Shown here in pieces: positions 37,094 through 50,039 of a stretch of 64,000 nucleotides of DNA. The stretch covers positions 62,001 through 126,000 of the forward strand of contig NW_008805086.1 of NCBI RefSeq assembly GCF_000004825.1. The letters are read 5' to 3'. The notes beneath the pieces are model-generated. The model was not told where the DNA came from, did no database searches, and saw only the letters and a list, made by a program, of their open reading frames with translations. Each line of letters starts with the position of its first letter. Within the stretch, counting starts at the first letter, position 1. This stretch comes from Heterostelium album PN500 (Eukaryota; Evosea; Eumycetozoa; Acytosteliales; Acytosteliaceae). Position numbers and translations under genes: made by a program.

Positions 37094-37545
37094 GATTGTA
37101 GAGTTTGAAAAAATTATAAATATAACTACTGTATTATTATTTATTTGTTTATATAATTAATATTCAGCTCAAAAGAGTTATTGATTAAGTTGATTAGAGA
37201 GGGATACAACTGTTAATTTTATTCAATACTCTGTTAAAACTTATGTTTCAATCAATTGTTTTTATTGGCAGTGCATGTGTAATCCAGTGCTATATTAATT
37301 TGATATTGATAGATACAGTCCAAATATCAATCAAATCAGTATCACTTTACTATACAATTTAAAAATATACAAAAAACTAGGGTATTCTATTTTTTATTTT
37401 AAAAGTGTTCATATTTAAATTTGTGTTTAATTAAAACAGAATTGGTTGATTTAGTATGTTGACTTCTATTGGACATTAGTTTGATTTTTACAGTTTTAAC
37501 CCTTGCAAGTGGCTGATCAGGCTGGCTGTTCCAGTGATTGAGGTA
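37094..37545. other. spacer between decayed frame and LINE 3' end
   Basis: A/T-rich sequence without recognised coding content. The stretch 37496-37545 has the composition of the LINE and is probably its 3' untranslated part. No poly(A) tail or tandem 3' repeat was evident on the complement here. Confidence 0.4.
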
Positions 37546-40099
37546 TCAGATGATCTTATTTAAAGTGTAGGAGTGGTCTCTGATGTCTAGCTGCTTTAGA
37601 TAGTAGGGTAGGTCGTGGACAGTAGGTTGACCTTCTTTGGTTGTCTCTGTGTTGTATGTACCAATGATTCTAGGTAAGACTGCTACATTGTGGTCTGAGT
37701 TACTCTTCTTAAGTGCGGCTGCTAGTGGTTGGTATTTTTCAATCTTATCTCGGCTTCTTTTAACAATGTTGCTATCATATGGTACTGATATTTCGATGAT
37801 TTTGATTGATTTCTTGGTTCAGTTCTTAACGATTAGATCTGGTTTGTTGGTTTTGGTCAGTGCATTATCTATTCTGGCTTCATGTAGGATCTAAATGGTG
37901 TCAGACTGGTAGATTGCGCCTGGCTTGTAAGGTATTCTGTGGAACTCCAGCATCTCTTTGAGCATCACTTTCACTACCATGTTGTGTCTTGGTATTATAC
38001 ATAGTAGTTTCATCTTGTGGCATGAGGATACAATGTGCTCTATGGACTCTCTTGCGGAATGACACTTTCTACATTTTAAATCTTTCTCTCGCCTCTTTGT
38101 GTATATTAAAAAGTGTTTTTTTCTGATCGATTAATCGGTGTTGTAACATTCCTAAGTATTTATATAGATTTTCCTCGTCTACTATCGGTATCTCTTTCAT
38201 TTCCTCTGGTAGCATATCCATAGTAATTCCTTTTCCATGAATTCCACATTACTTTTTGTTGATCTTCATTCCAATTGATTTGAATGCTTTGTCTGTTTCC
38301 ATGAAGGTGTTGATTATCTCTTCGGTCTTACGAGAGTACATCTTGATATCGTCAATGAATATAAGGTGGGACAGTTGGGTGTTACTTATTATTGGCGCTT
38401 TAGTAATTATCTTTATATAGTATCCGACTGGGTTTATGGTAAGGCAGAACAGAAAGGGACAGAGGGCATCACCTTGGAAGATTCCATTGGTAATCGGTAT
38501 TGTAGTTGTGGTTTGATTCTTGGATATGAATATCTTGGTGTTCCATTTGCTCATGAGTCTTTCAATGATTGATCTGGCTTTCAGGTCTATCTTGTGCATT
38601 TGTAGTATGTACTTGATCCACCTGTGCTTCGTTGAGTCATATGCTTTGGTAAGGTCTATCCATGCCACCATTGATGTCTGGGTATTTCTCACAGAATAGA
38701 TTGTCTATGAAGAGGTTCTCGTAGGTTCCCCATACATCGGTCATTCCACCTCTCTGTACTTCTTCCATCAGTTGGTTGTTGACTTTGGTGTGCTGGTGGA
38801 GGTGCTTGGCTACTATTCCTGTTAATATCTTACATGTGTTGTTAATGCATGTGATTGGTCGGTAATTGGCTTCGTCCTCTTTGTCACCTCCCTTGTGGAT
38901 CCGGTATGTTATTCCTTCACAGAACCATTTAGGGAACTCCATGATATCCAAGTGTAGGTACTTGAAGGCTTCGGCTAAGTCCTTATGGTATCTCTTAATC
39001 CTCTTGATCCAGTAGTTGCAAATTCCATCTGGGCCTGGAGCTGACCAGTTCTTCTTGTTTTTAATGTAGTTGGATATGTCAGCTCCTTCGATTTCAAACT
39101 TGGTCTCTTTGATGTTCTTGAATTGGTTGCTATCTTTCACTCTCTGTATCCATTCAAGCTCGTCGTAGTTGGTAGCTTCCGTAGATGGTGGGTTCCAGAG
39201 TTGGCTCCAGAACTCAAATGCTCTCGTTGTTGTCTGTATTTCCTGTTGTTGCGTGTTGTTTTGGTTATTGGTTGTTGTTCTCTTCCCAGTGATTAATGAA
39301 TATGCTTTGCCTTCATCTTTTAGCATCATTTCATTAATGTATCTAAACTTTGCTTCTTCTCTTATCTTTTTGATGTAGTCTATGTATCCAGTCTTCAATG
39401 CTTGTAAACTCTTTATCTTCGCTTCTACACAGTGCTGCTGTGGCTGCCGCATACAGTGCTACATTGCATGCTTCTAACTTAGGTATATTCTTCGCTATTA
39501 GGTATTGGTAGCTGATTGTGTATTGAATTTCAATATCCTCTTCTTGATCTTTAGTCATTGGCTTCCTAGCTCTAGTAGTTGATCTGGTTAGGCTGCCATT
39601 GAGGTGCTTAGTTACAATCTGGTCGGCTAATCTTCCCATGGCGAATGTAAATGCATTGTCTCGAGTTGGTGTTGGTACTCTTCTTGTCAGTGTTTTTACG
39701 GTTTTTGCAGCTTTCGATGTTGGTTGTACGGCTAGACCTACTTCTCGTAGTTTCTCTTTCTTATTCGCTCTATTGAATACCGACGTAATTTGTCGTTTGT
39801 TGCTTAGGGGTGGTAAGTTGGTGTTCTGATTCCACATATTCATCGCCTTTTCTCGCCATCTTTTCATGCCATACTTGGTTTGGGTTAGTTGTTTAATTCT
39901 CGCTAATTCTTGCAATAGTTCATCATTCCATACGAACTTTGTATTTGCACCCCCTTCCATTGTTGTTACCAGCTTGTTCACCTAGTGGTGTTCTTGCCTC
40001 CTGATTGGTAATGGTGGTGTTGGTGCTTTGTGTATTTCTATTTCTTCTATGATTTGTATTATTTGTGCTTGTACTGTTCATTTCTGATTTAGTTGACAT
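37546..40099 (-). mobile_element. decayed LINE with R2/CRE-type restriction-like endonuclease
   Basis: A non-LTR retrotransposon remnant on the complement, about 2.55 kb, read in several frames. From the 5' end: an N/T-rich leader from an ATG at 40099; a charged N-terminal region (39343-39950); and a reverse transcriptase at about 38250-39150 with NWSAPGPDGICNYWIKR, ANYRPITCINNTCKILTG, VAWIDLTKAYDS, GIFQGDALCPFLFCL and a FIDD version of the catalytic YxDD. Then come YKYLG and a C-terminal CX2CX8HX4C finger (38022-38078; CRKC...H...C). Last is a PD-(D/E)xK nuclease: KPDLIVKN...IIEISVPYD. The frame changes near 39950 (a G run), ~39400, ~38680 and ~38100, and there are stops after 38250. The ~200 residues usually found between YKYLG and the finger are missing. 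The RT-finger-nuclease order is that of R2/R4/CRE LINEs. It cannot be active. Confidence 0.85.
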
Positions 40100-40111
40100 A
40101 TCTTAGCCTAG

Positions 40112-40722
40112 TCATCGACATGATCGTCGAGCTAGTTGCCCAGATTGTACCACGAGGAGGTGTATGTCTAACAATCCGGTACATTTAAAGACCTCTAAAT
40201 GTCGATTATCTGTAGAAGACACAAGCTTGAGCGTTTGAGCAAGGTAGCAACCACTAGGTTCCTCACCTTTCTCAATGTCAAAAGTATTTGAACCATATTC
40301 TACTCTATGTTCAAGAGCTTCAGGTTGCATTTCTTCTTTGACTGGAAAGATCATAGGTGCAGTACTGTTAGATGTTGATGTAGTGCCAGTAACAGAACCT
40401 AGTGAATGACATGATTGATCATCATCCATGAAAGTACAAGAAGTCGAACCAATAGACAACTTTCTTTTCTTCTTTGCTTCCAATTTAACTTTTAATGCTA
40501 CTATTTGTTCCTCTAACCGCTCATTCTTTGTGCCTCCAATTTTAATGCTGCTATTTGCTCCTCTAACTTCTCATTCTTCTTTTGTATCTCCAATAGTTCA
40601 ATAAATATTGTTTTTGAAAGTCCAAAGTAATCTAATACGAATGGTATGCAGCTTTCAACTGCATGGTGTTGAAACTCTTTAATTGAAGTAAATTCAGTAG
40701 AACAAATCTGACATGTCTGTTA
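40112..40722 (-). pseudogene. zinc-finger/coiled-coil gene fragment, frame broken by a 50-bp tandem repeat
   Basis: On the complement, after a plausible splice acceptor (TTATTAACAG, complement of 40723-40732), comes a CQICSTEF...HH...C zinc-finger-like segment. Then comes a predicted coiled coil with LEEQIAALKLEAQ. A 50-bp unit is tandemly repeated here (second copy LEEQIVALKVKLEAK); since 50 is not a multiple of 3, the frame changes. The second frame then stays open for 123 codons (40112-40483) with a basic KKKRKLSIGS and a serine/threonine-rich tail. No upstream exon was found before the duplicated PKS block begins at ~40840, so the 5' end may have been lost. The LINE lies immediately downstream. 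The family is unknown; only the finger and coiled coil are visible. Confidence 0.45.
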
Positions 40723-40980
40723 ATAAGTTAACAGCATTTTATAGAATATCTTTTATTACTATTTAATTTAATATTTATTTGCTAAAATCATATTAATCAC
40801 ATAAAAATGTTAAAATGCTATTAAAATTAAAAAAAAAATTTGAAAAATATTTTGATCTTTTTTAGGAACTTCGGTACTCTTAAGTTTATTGCTTGACATC
40901 TATAAAGTTTTTTGAACAGTTTAAAGATCATAGTAAATGAATATTGTTTTGAGAGATCAGATAAATTTCTTAATTTTTAT

Positions 40981-43900
40981 TTATTTCTTTAAATTTCTGC
41001 GATTTATTACTGTAATAATACTACCAATTGTCAAATTAGGAATTTGTGAAATTGTGAACAAATCTTGTTCAATGTTCGTATCTATAAAGAATTTAACTTG
41101 AACTGTCATCAATGAATCGACTCCAAAATTCTTGAGTGGTGTCTCGGCGTCCAGTTTTTGTTTTGGTATTGAAAGTAATGAGGAAAGACCTTCCAAAAGT
41201 GTTTCAAGTGGATCATAATTCTTAGATGTGTTTAATTTTCCAGTTTCTCCAAATACCAAATGATCAATTCTATTTTGGCTATGAGCATGGAATTCATAGT
41301 TACGAACAGAAGTTATATTGGTAATAATTGGAGTACAATAAAGAGGTTGAGAAAGAATAACTTCAAGTCCTCCAAAGAATTTTGAAAGTGGAACTGGATA
41401 AACTCCTCTTGAAATGAAGAATTCTTGGATTCCAGCAGATTCAGCAACAGTTCCTTCACCAAGAATTGGACCTAATCTGATTGATTTCGATTTCAATCCA
41501 AGAATATTGTTTCGATATTTACACAATGCATCAACTGCAAGACATGCTGAATTGTATGATGGTTGTGATGCTTCTCCACTATATCCAGATATTGATGAGA
41601 ATACAATGAATTGTTTCAATGGTAATCTTAAATCAATTGATATTGTGTGAAGATTATGTGCTCCAACAACTTTTGGATCATGAACTTTCTTGATATTATC
41701 GAATGTCACTTCATTGATTGGGAATGATTCAAGAATGATTGCAAGATGGAATATTGATTCAATTGATGGCATTGAATTTGAAATTGATTCAATTCTTGAT
41801 TTCAATTCATTGATATCAGTGATATCAGTTTGATAGAAATGAATTCTTGTTGATTTCGTTGAATTAATGATATGATTCAATCGATTGTTCAATTTTGATT
41901 TTGAAAGAACAACAATATCAGATGCATTTGTATGTTTTGCAAGCCATGGAACCAATTCAAGAGATAATCCACTTTGACCAGTGACAATGATTGTATTCGA
42001 GATATCAAGTTTGAAATCAATCTTTGGTAATGGTTTTCTATCTTTTGATTCAATCAATGATTTTAGAATTGATTGTTGAATATTTGAACAGTCAATAACA
42101 ATTTTACCAATTTGTCTTCTTAATTTCATAAAATTGAAAGATTCTTTTGTTTCAGAGACATCAAATACTTTGATTGGTGTCAATTGAAGTCTGCCACTTG
42201 TTATATCATTCAATATAGTTTTAATTAAATTTTTACTATAATGAATTCTATGTTTAAATAAATATTGTATATCAACAGAACTGTATTTGACATCATATCT
42301 GAATTGACCATATCTAAATTTATTATCATTGATGATATGAGTGACAACCAAATCAGCAATTCTTCCATAAGGTGCCATTGATTTGAAATTCTCTTTCATA
42401 AATTCAACAGGTAAAGTATTGATAAGAACATCAATACCTTTACATTGTTGTTTGATTTTATCTGCAAATTCATTTGAATATGAATTGAAAACATCAATTA
42501 GAATATCTGAATAATTAGATTTGAGATAATCAATCTTTTCTTGAGATCCAGCAGTTGCATAAACTCGTTTACATTTCAACATTCTCATCACATTCATTGC
42601 CGCAATTCCAACACCACCAGTTGCACCATGAATTAAAATTGTATCTTTCTCTGAATTGAAATTACAAACTTCAAACAATGAATGATACACTGATGGATAT
42701 ATAACTGGAATTGAGGCACATTCATTATGAGAAAGTTCTTTTGGTTTTGGAATAAAGAATTTTTGATCATTTATTGAATGTGAGGCTAATGAATTAACTG
42801 TATGAAATCCAATAACTTGATCACCAACTTTGAAATCGTTCACATCTGATCCCAATCTTGAAACAAGACCTGACGATTCTATTCCAAAAGGTGGATGATA
42901 AATATCACCACCTGTCATCAATTCTTGTGGAAGTAATTGATGGTTATATAAATAGTCTTTGAAATTCAAACCAACAGATTTGATTTCAAATTCTATTTCA
43001 TTTGGTTTCAATTCTCTTCTGTTTCTGAGTTTGAAATCAAGATTCAAATTTGCCAAAGTTGATATATTTTCAATATTTGTTTCATATGAATTTGAGTATT
43101 TTAAAATATCATCTTTGATATTGAAATCTCTATATACCATTATATGATTGTTGATGATACCATAATGAAGTTCGCCAAGTGATTCTTTATTTTGTGATAA
43201 TTGCATTATTGAATGAACATATTCAATTTTCAATGGTGAATCAATACTGATGATCAATAAATCCAATTCACGATGATCAACAAATGCAGTATTTAAAAGT
43301 CCAATAATTGAGTTTGATAAATAATTTGATGATTCATTATCTTTGATGACAACTGTGATTCTAGGTTGATTCTCTTGATATGTGAACATTTGTAATAATT
43401 CAACTAATGAAAACATTGTTTGTTGATATTTATCAATTGATTGATGTTCAATTGTTGGAAGGAAGAGAATATTTGTTGAATTTTTAAGAATATCTGATTT
43501 AAATTCAATTTCATTTGTTTTAATCAATGATATCGATTGTTCAGAATATATTTCAAAATATTCAATTGGAATTGTTTGATTTTCTTCAATGATGATAGAT
43601 AATTGTTGAATATAATTGATCTTGAGTTTTTCAATCAATGGTTTTTGACAATGAATAATGAATATCATTGCCTCATCTGGTGAAAGTTGATTTCCATTTG
43701 AATCATTTGGTCCATAAATTCTGATATTCTTGAATTGATCATCTTCAGAAAGTAATTCAACCCATTGATTTGGTTTAAGTGCACAATGATCACGAATATC
43801 ATCATTATAACTCCAATATTGTTTGAATCCACCAAATAGCATTTCAGGGAAGATATTTTTATAAGCAGGTTCTGCAAATAATAGTATTCCATTTGGTGAA

Positions 43901-46900
43901 AGAATTTGATTACAATTTGAAATTGGAGATCTGATATTTGGACAAACATGAATAACCAAAGACATTACAATCATATCATATGATGATTTTAAAAGTCCTT
44001 GATCAACTAAATCTTGATCCAAATCGATAACTTTGAATTTCATTTTCAAATTTGATTTGAATTTGAATTGATTTGAATATTTATCTTTCATTGGATTCAC
44101 AAAGAATGATGAAACATCAGAGAATGTATAAACAACTTCAACTTGATTCTGATCACCAAGAGAATATAACATTTCATCAAGTTGTGGAATCAAATAGTCT
44201 GTTACTGTTCCAGTTCCACCTCCAATTTCAAGAATCTTGATGATTCTCTTTGAATTTGATTGTTTGATTGATTTTGAAATAGATTCCACTGCAATGAATG
44301 ATGTTTGTTTGAAATAATATTGAATGAATGGAGCTTTGTATAGATTCAAAATAACACCATCTTTGAATAATTGTTGACCATATTCATCATTTCCACGCAA
44401 TGTTTCAATTATTAATTGAACTCCTTTATCAACAATTTCAAATAATGAGGGATCATCATTGATTATCTTTAAATCTGTTAGATTACATGACTGTAAAAAT
44501 TCTTTACCATCTTTCAAAATTTCAATCATTCTTGAGAATAATTTGATATTTGTTTCATTTGAAATGAATTTGAACCTGATCATTGATTCTTCAATTGATT
44601 GATTTAAAACTTCATCAAGATTGAATTCTGGAATATTCTTTGAAAACATTGAAAAGATTATCTTAATTGCATCTGGTCTATATTCATTGACTTTGAGAGA
44701 AATCATTGAATCTTCAATGAGAGGAGATGGAATGATTTCATTTGGATTTGAAAGTTGAGATTCTTTTAATTGATAGAATGTTTCAAAAAGTTCATCATTT
44801 GGATATTTGATTTTGTTCATTTTCAATCTTTCATTTGTTCCAACTGTGAATCTTTTCATTTCTAAAATCAATTGACCATTTGGATGAATAAGTAAACAAT
44901 TTCCAATACATTCATAATTTTTGATTTCAACAACTTTGGTTAACAAAAATAATTGATCTGGTGGATTTGATTCCAATTCTTGAACAATTTGATAATTGAT
45001 TCTCATTTCATCAATTGATTTGAAAATAAAGTGTCTTCTATCATCAATAATACCAATCAGTCCATGAGCACAATTATCAATCAATGTGGAATTGAGAATC
45101 TTTGAAGGTGTATTTGATGTTGATTTCGTTTGTAAAACTGCAAATGACATTTGATTTCCAATCGAAATCGATTTAATATGTTGGAATGCAGGTCCATATC
45201 TCAATCCAAGTCTGAGAGTCTTCTTGTATAATTCTTCTTGTGTGAATGTTGTCAAATTACATTGATTCTTGAATGATTCAATATCAATAATTTGATTGTT
45301 TGCATTTTGAAGAAGAGTAACTGATGATTTTGCAGATTGGAACCATTCATCTTCTAAATCATAATATTCAGAATTCTTGTTGAAGAAATCGATTGAATAT
45401 TCAAATTTTGAAATCTTTTCAATATTTGTCATCAATTTTTGAGATTGACCATTTTGATTGAAAAAGAATGGTTTGATGAATTCCAATCTATCAATGAGAA
45501 TATCTTGTTGTTTCGATTGGAATATTTCAATGATTGCTTCAACATATGCAGCACCTGGAAGAATTGGACGATCTTTCACTTGATGATCTTTCAAATATTC
45601 AAATGGTTTGCTTCCAATATCAATATCTGAGAGATAGCATTCATTTCCATTGAAAACTGATCTTCTTCCAAGAATTGAAGTTGATGGTCCATTCAATCTT
45701 TTCGATCTTGAAAAATGAGTTTCTCTCCAATAGATATCAGAATCCCATTGATATCGAGGAAGAATTGAAACATTATCTCTCCAAATTGGATTTGAAATAT
45801 CAAATTGATTGAATTGTGATTTGAAATCAATTGACACCAATACAATGAAGTGTTGCCAATGATGATTTGAATAATAATTGTTCATCTTTGTTTCTTTGAA
45901 TTGGTGAAATCACGTTTGCAGATGGAATTGTTTGTGTTATCAATCCAGATAATGTTGGATGTGGTGATATTTCAATGAAAACATAATCTTTCAAATCATC
46001 TTTGAGATCTCTGACAATTGAATCCAATGTCTTCTTGAAATATACTGGATTTCTGATATTTTCATAAATATATTGAGAATCTATTCCGTCTGATTTCAAA
46101 TCACCAGTTACTGTTGAATACCATGGAATCGTTGATTGATTTGATTTCAAATCATTGATTTCATTGATAACTTTATCTTTGATAACTTCTTGATGTGATG
46201 AGTGGAATGAACATGGTGTTCTGAGGAATGTGTGATAGATATCTGATTGTTTCAATTGTTTTGCGAATTCATTCAAATCATTATTGTTTCCAGTGATTAC
46301 AATTGAATTATCAGAGTTATAACATGCAATCTCAAGATTTCGAAATTGATTTTGATAAGTATTGATGAATTGATCAGAACTGATTCCAACAACTAACATT
46401 CTTCCAGATCCAATTGTTTCATTTTGGAATGATGCTCTCAAATGAACAACTTTGATTGCATCTGATAATGTCAAATTTCCAGAAATATATGCAGATGTGA
46501 TATCTCCAAAACTAAAATAGTTTTTTAAATTTAATAAGTATTCTTATAACTTTAAATAAATATAAAAACATACCTATGACCAAAAACAATTGATGGATTC
46601 AATCCAAAATGACGATAAAGTTCAACCAATGCAACTTGGAATAAGAATAATGCAGGTTGTGCAATAATTGGTTTGTGAATATCATTTGATTCATTTGGAA
46701 TTTGATTCATCTTTTCAATGAGACTATATCCAGAATATTCTTTGAGTAATGAATCTAATTCATCAACTGTTGATTTGAATATTGGTTCATTCTCATAAAG
46801 ATTCATTCCCATTTGATTCCATTGTGGTCCTTGTCCACAAAATACAAAAATCAATTTCTTTCCAATTGAATCTTTGATTGTCGACTGACCATTAATCTCA

Positions 46901-48497
46901 ATTGATTTTGAATTGAAATCATTCCAATCTTTTGCAATGATCACTCTTCTTTGATAATGGAATGATTTTGTCAATGATTGATAAAGTGCAAATTCTTTCA
47001 ATGATATTCTATCTTGATATTCTTTTATTGATTCAAAATATTTATCATTTGATGTTGATGAATTTGCACTGATTGGAATCAAATAATATTTATCTCTCTC
47101 TTTCTCTGAAATGTTTGTATCATTTTTTGTACTGAATTTTAGGTGTTAGTTTATTAAATTTTACATTTTAAATTTCTTACTTACCAATGATTATGTGAAT
47201 GTTTATATTCTTGAAGAATGAGATGACTATTTGATCCACCAATTCCAAATGAATTGATTCCCATCATAATCAATTGATCTTTTGGAAGATCTTCAATTTG
47301 AGTGATAACTTGAATATTCGATTGTTTGAATGGAATCTTTGAATTCAAATTTGATAATTTGATTGTTGGAACAAGTTTACGATTCTTCAACATCAGTGAT
47401 ACTTTGATGAGTGACGCTATTCCAGCAGCACTTTCAAGATGTCCAATATTTGATTTAACAGATCCAATTTTCAATGGTCTTTCTGGTGAATGATTTGAAG
47501 AGAATACATCAATCAATGCATTCACTTCAATTGGATCACCAACAACAGTTCCAGTTGAATGTGCTTCAACATAATAGATTTGTGAAGCATCAATATTTGA
47601 TCTTTGAAGTGTTTGTTTGATATTTTGAGATTGAATTGTATTTGATGGTGTTGACATTGTATCTTTATTACAATGACCATCAGCATTAACACCTCTTCCT
47701 TTTATGACTGCATAGATTCGATTTCCATCTCTTTCAGCCAATGAAAGTTTCTTCAAAACAACAACACCACATCCTTCACCTCGAACAAATCCATTTGCAT
47801 CTTGATCAAATGGACGACAATGTTCTCCAAGAACCCCAAGATTATTATATAATCTTGAAGTATTTGGATCAAAAATTGCATTTGTTCCACATGATAATGC
47901 AATATCACATTCACCATCTTGAATGTATTTGATTGCAAGATCTGTTGAGGTTAATGATGATGAACATGCAGTATCGACACACATCGATGGACCTCTGAAA
48001 TCGAAACAATATGAAACTCGATTTGCAATCACAGAATGTGTCAAGAAGTCACATAAAACTTTTGGGCTTGGATCGAGTTGACAATAATTGGCTTGGAGTT
48101 GGGAATAATCAACGATTGAAATACCAACAAATACACCAGTATTCGATTGACGAAGAGATCTCACTGGGATTTGAGCATCTTCCAAAGCTTCATAAGCAAG
48201 AGTGAGCATCATTCTTTCTTGTGGATCAAGAACAACTGCATCTTTTGGTGATATTTCAAAGAATAATGGATCAAACTTTTTCCATTCTTCGAGGTCTAAC
48301 AAACCAGCATTTTCGGTTGAAATCAATTGATGTTGGACGTAAGTATCTGACCATCTTTCTTTTGGAACTTTCATGATTCCATCAAATGATTTTTCCAAAG
48401 CCTCCCAAAATTGTTGTGGTGAATTTACATTTCCTGGAAAACGTAAACCTATTCCAACTACTGCAACATCATTATCCGATGAAAAATTAAAATCCAT
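40981..48497 (-). CDS. pks: highly reducing type I polyketide synthase (copy B, 2-bp frameshift)
   Basis: Same exon plan and domain order as copy A (KS-AT-DH-MT-ER-KR-ACP): exons on the complement 47185-48497, 46574-47131 and 40981-46511, with identical splice phases. Catalytic motifs are kept, including GHSFGDI split AG|T, GGGTGTVTDYL, HGATGGVG and NFGVDSLMT. Compared with copy A it lacks two bases at about 45830 (CAATTGACACC against CAATATTGACACC), in the linker between AT and DH. The frame closes soon after, at 45827. Read literally it would give a KS-AT protein of about 850 residues. A separate open stretch of 1634 codons (40981-45885) encodes DH to ACP. The rest of the long third exon has no other break, so the lesion is young or a sequencing error. 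A 3-bp deletion near 41222 is harmless. Confidence 0.9.
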
Positions 48498-49260
48498 GAT
48501 AATATAATCGAGTTAAATGAAAACTTATATTTTAGTAAATATTAATTACAGATCGATCTTTTATAGAATAATTATTTAAAATTAAGAAATCTATTATTTA
48601 TTTTTGATTGAAGCTAGGTATTTATAAAATCAAAATATAAGAGTCAATCTGAGGTAGAGAGACATTTTCAAAAAAAATAATATATATTGTGAAAGAATAA
48701 TCCATAAAAAAATTGGTTTAAACCCTAAAAAGAAATATATACAAATAAACATTTATTAATCCTCACTAATATTGAGCTAAATTAGTATCTAAATTTAGTC
48801 ATTATATCTCTACCTTCATAGATTTGAACATATTTAGTTTGAAATTAACTTCTGATCAAAAATTTCTATAGATACCATGAAAGAGTGCTCTATTTATTTG
48901 AAAACTTGTATGGTGTCTAATTTTTTGTTAACCGACAAAATAATCTTATTAAGAAGAATTTTAGTTACCAACGTAGAATTTATATTTTAAAAAAGCTAAA
49001 TATAAAAATTAACAACTCGTGATATGTTCACAGAACTAATGATAATCACGACAAATTTGTTAAATTCTTGCCAAATAAAGGAATTAGCAGAGGGGTTTTC
49101 AATAGTGAATTAGTAAAATTGACCACCATTAAAGATTAACAAATATGATAAGATTTATCTTAATTCAGTATTTATTTTATTTTATTAGTGAAAATCTTAT
49201 CAGTTTATTAGCATATTGCATTATTTATTACACTACAACTAATTCATCAGATATCTATTC

Positions 49261-49650
49261 GTCCATGTGAGCGAAATTTTTTATTTTTTAACACAACTTA
49301 ATCTCATACAGGTGTTTCCTTATAAATGTGTTATTTAATTTTTCGACCACCACATGTAGTGGTGTATTTAAATCTATTGAACAATGGAAATACCAACTAA
49401 ATGTGGTGGGGTGTTACTAATTAAAACGTTGAATACTACCACCTGTTGCTCTATAGATTTAAATACACAACTAAAGGTGGTTAAATAAAACAAAAATGTG
49501 ATACATTTCCATTTAAATCAACTTGCTCTAGTATTCACGTTTTAATCAGTAACACCCAACCACAGGTGGTGGTTGAAAAATTAAATACCACATTTATAAG
49601 GAAAAGATAAATTGTTTTAAAAAATAAAAAAAGTTCGCTCATATATACGT
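49261..49650. mobile_element. fold-back (MITE-like) element, copy B
   Basis: Counterpart of the element at 36108-36434. The left arm is well kept (GAGCGAA, CACAACTTAATCTCATACAG, GTTTCCTTATAAATGTG). The right arm is shortened and ends in CCACATTTATAAGG... TTCGCTCATATATACG. It has ~100 bp in the middle (about 49340-49440) that copy A lacks, itself containing inverted ACCACC/GGTGGT motifs. No coding capacity. The outer ends CGTCCATGTGAGCGAA and TTCGCTCATATATACG are approximate inverted repeats of each other. Confidence 0.7.
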
Positions 49651-50039
49651 CCAGCTGGAAATGTATTCTAACAAATTTCAGCTAAACACATATTTCTTCA
49701 TTCAAAACATGTGGTGACACGCAGCTAGAAAAACACACAGTTATTATATTTATTCAATCCAAGGAAAAAATCAAAATTATGTGTTCTCATTTGACAACAA
49801 CAAATGGGAACAAATTCTCCAAGATGACCCATCACTCAGAACAAATTGTGCAAACATATTAGACCAAAAATAGATTTTCAACAAATAATATAAACAAAAT
49901 AAAATTAAATAAAAGATGAATAATTAAAATGTTTTAAAAATATAAATTTTATCTATCTATAATTCATATTCTAGTATTTTAAAAAGATAATATTATCGTT
50001 ATTAACATTAAATCAAATAATAATAAATAATAATGATAG
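49651..50039. other. intergenic region
   Basis: A/T-rich spacer between the fold-back element and the stop codon of the next gene. No gene, RNA or repeat recognised. Confidence 0.5.

Larger units (their letters stand above)
40840..49650. repeat. direct duplication, copy B (PKS gene, promoter, fold-back element)
   Basis: Second copy of the block at 27545-36434, same orientation. Coding differences are scattered single substitutions, one 3-bp and one 2-bp deletion. The two copies are separated by ~4.4 kb of unrelated sequence carrying the LINE, so either that spacer was part of the original unit and lost its second copy or it was inserted at the junction. Confidence 0.9.
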
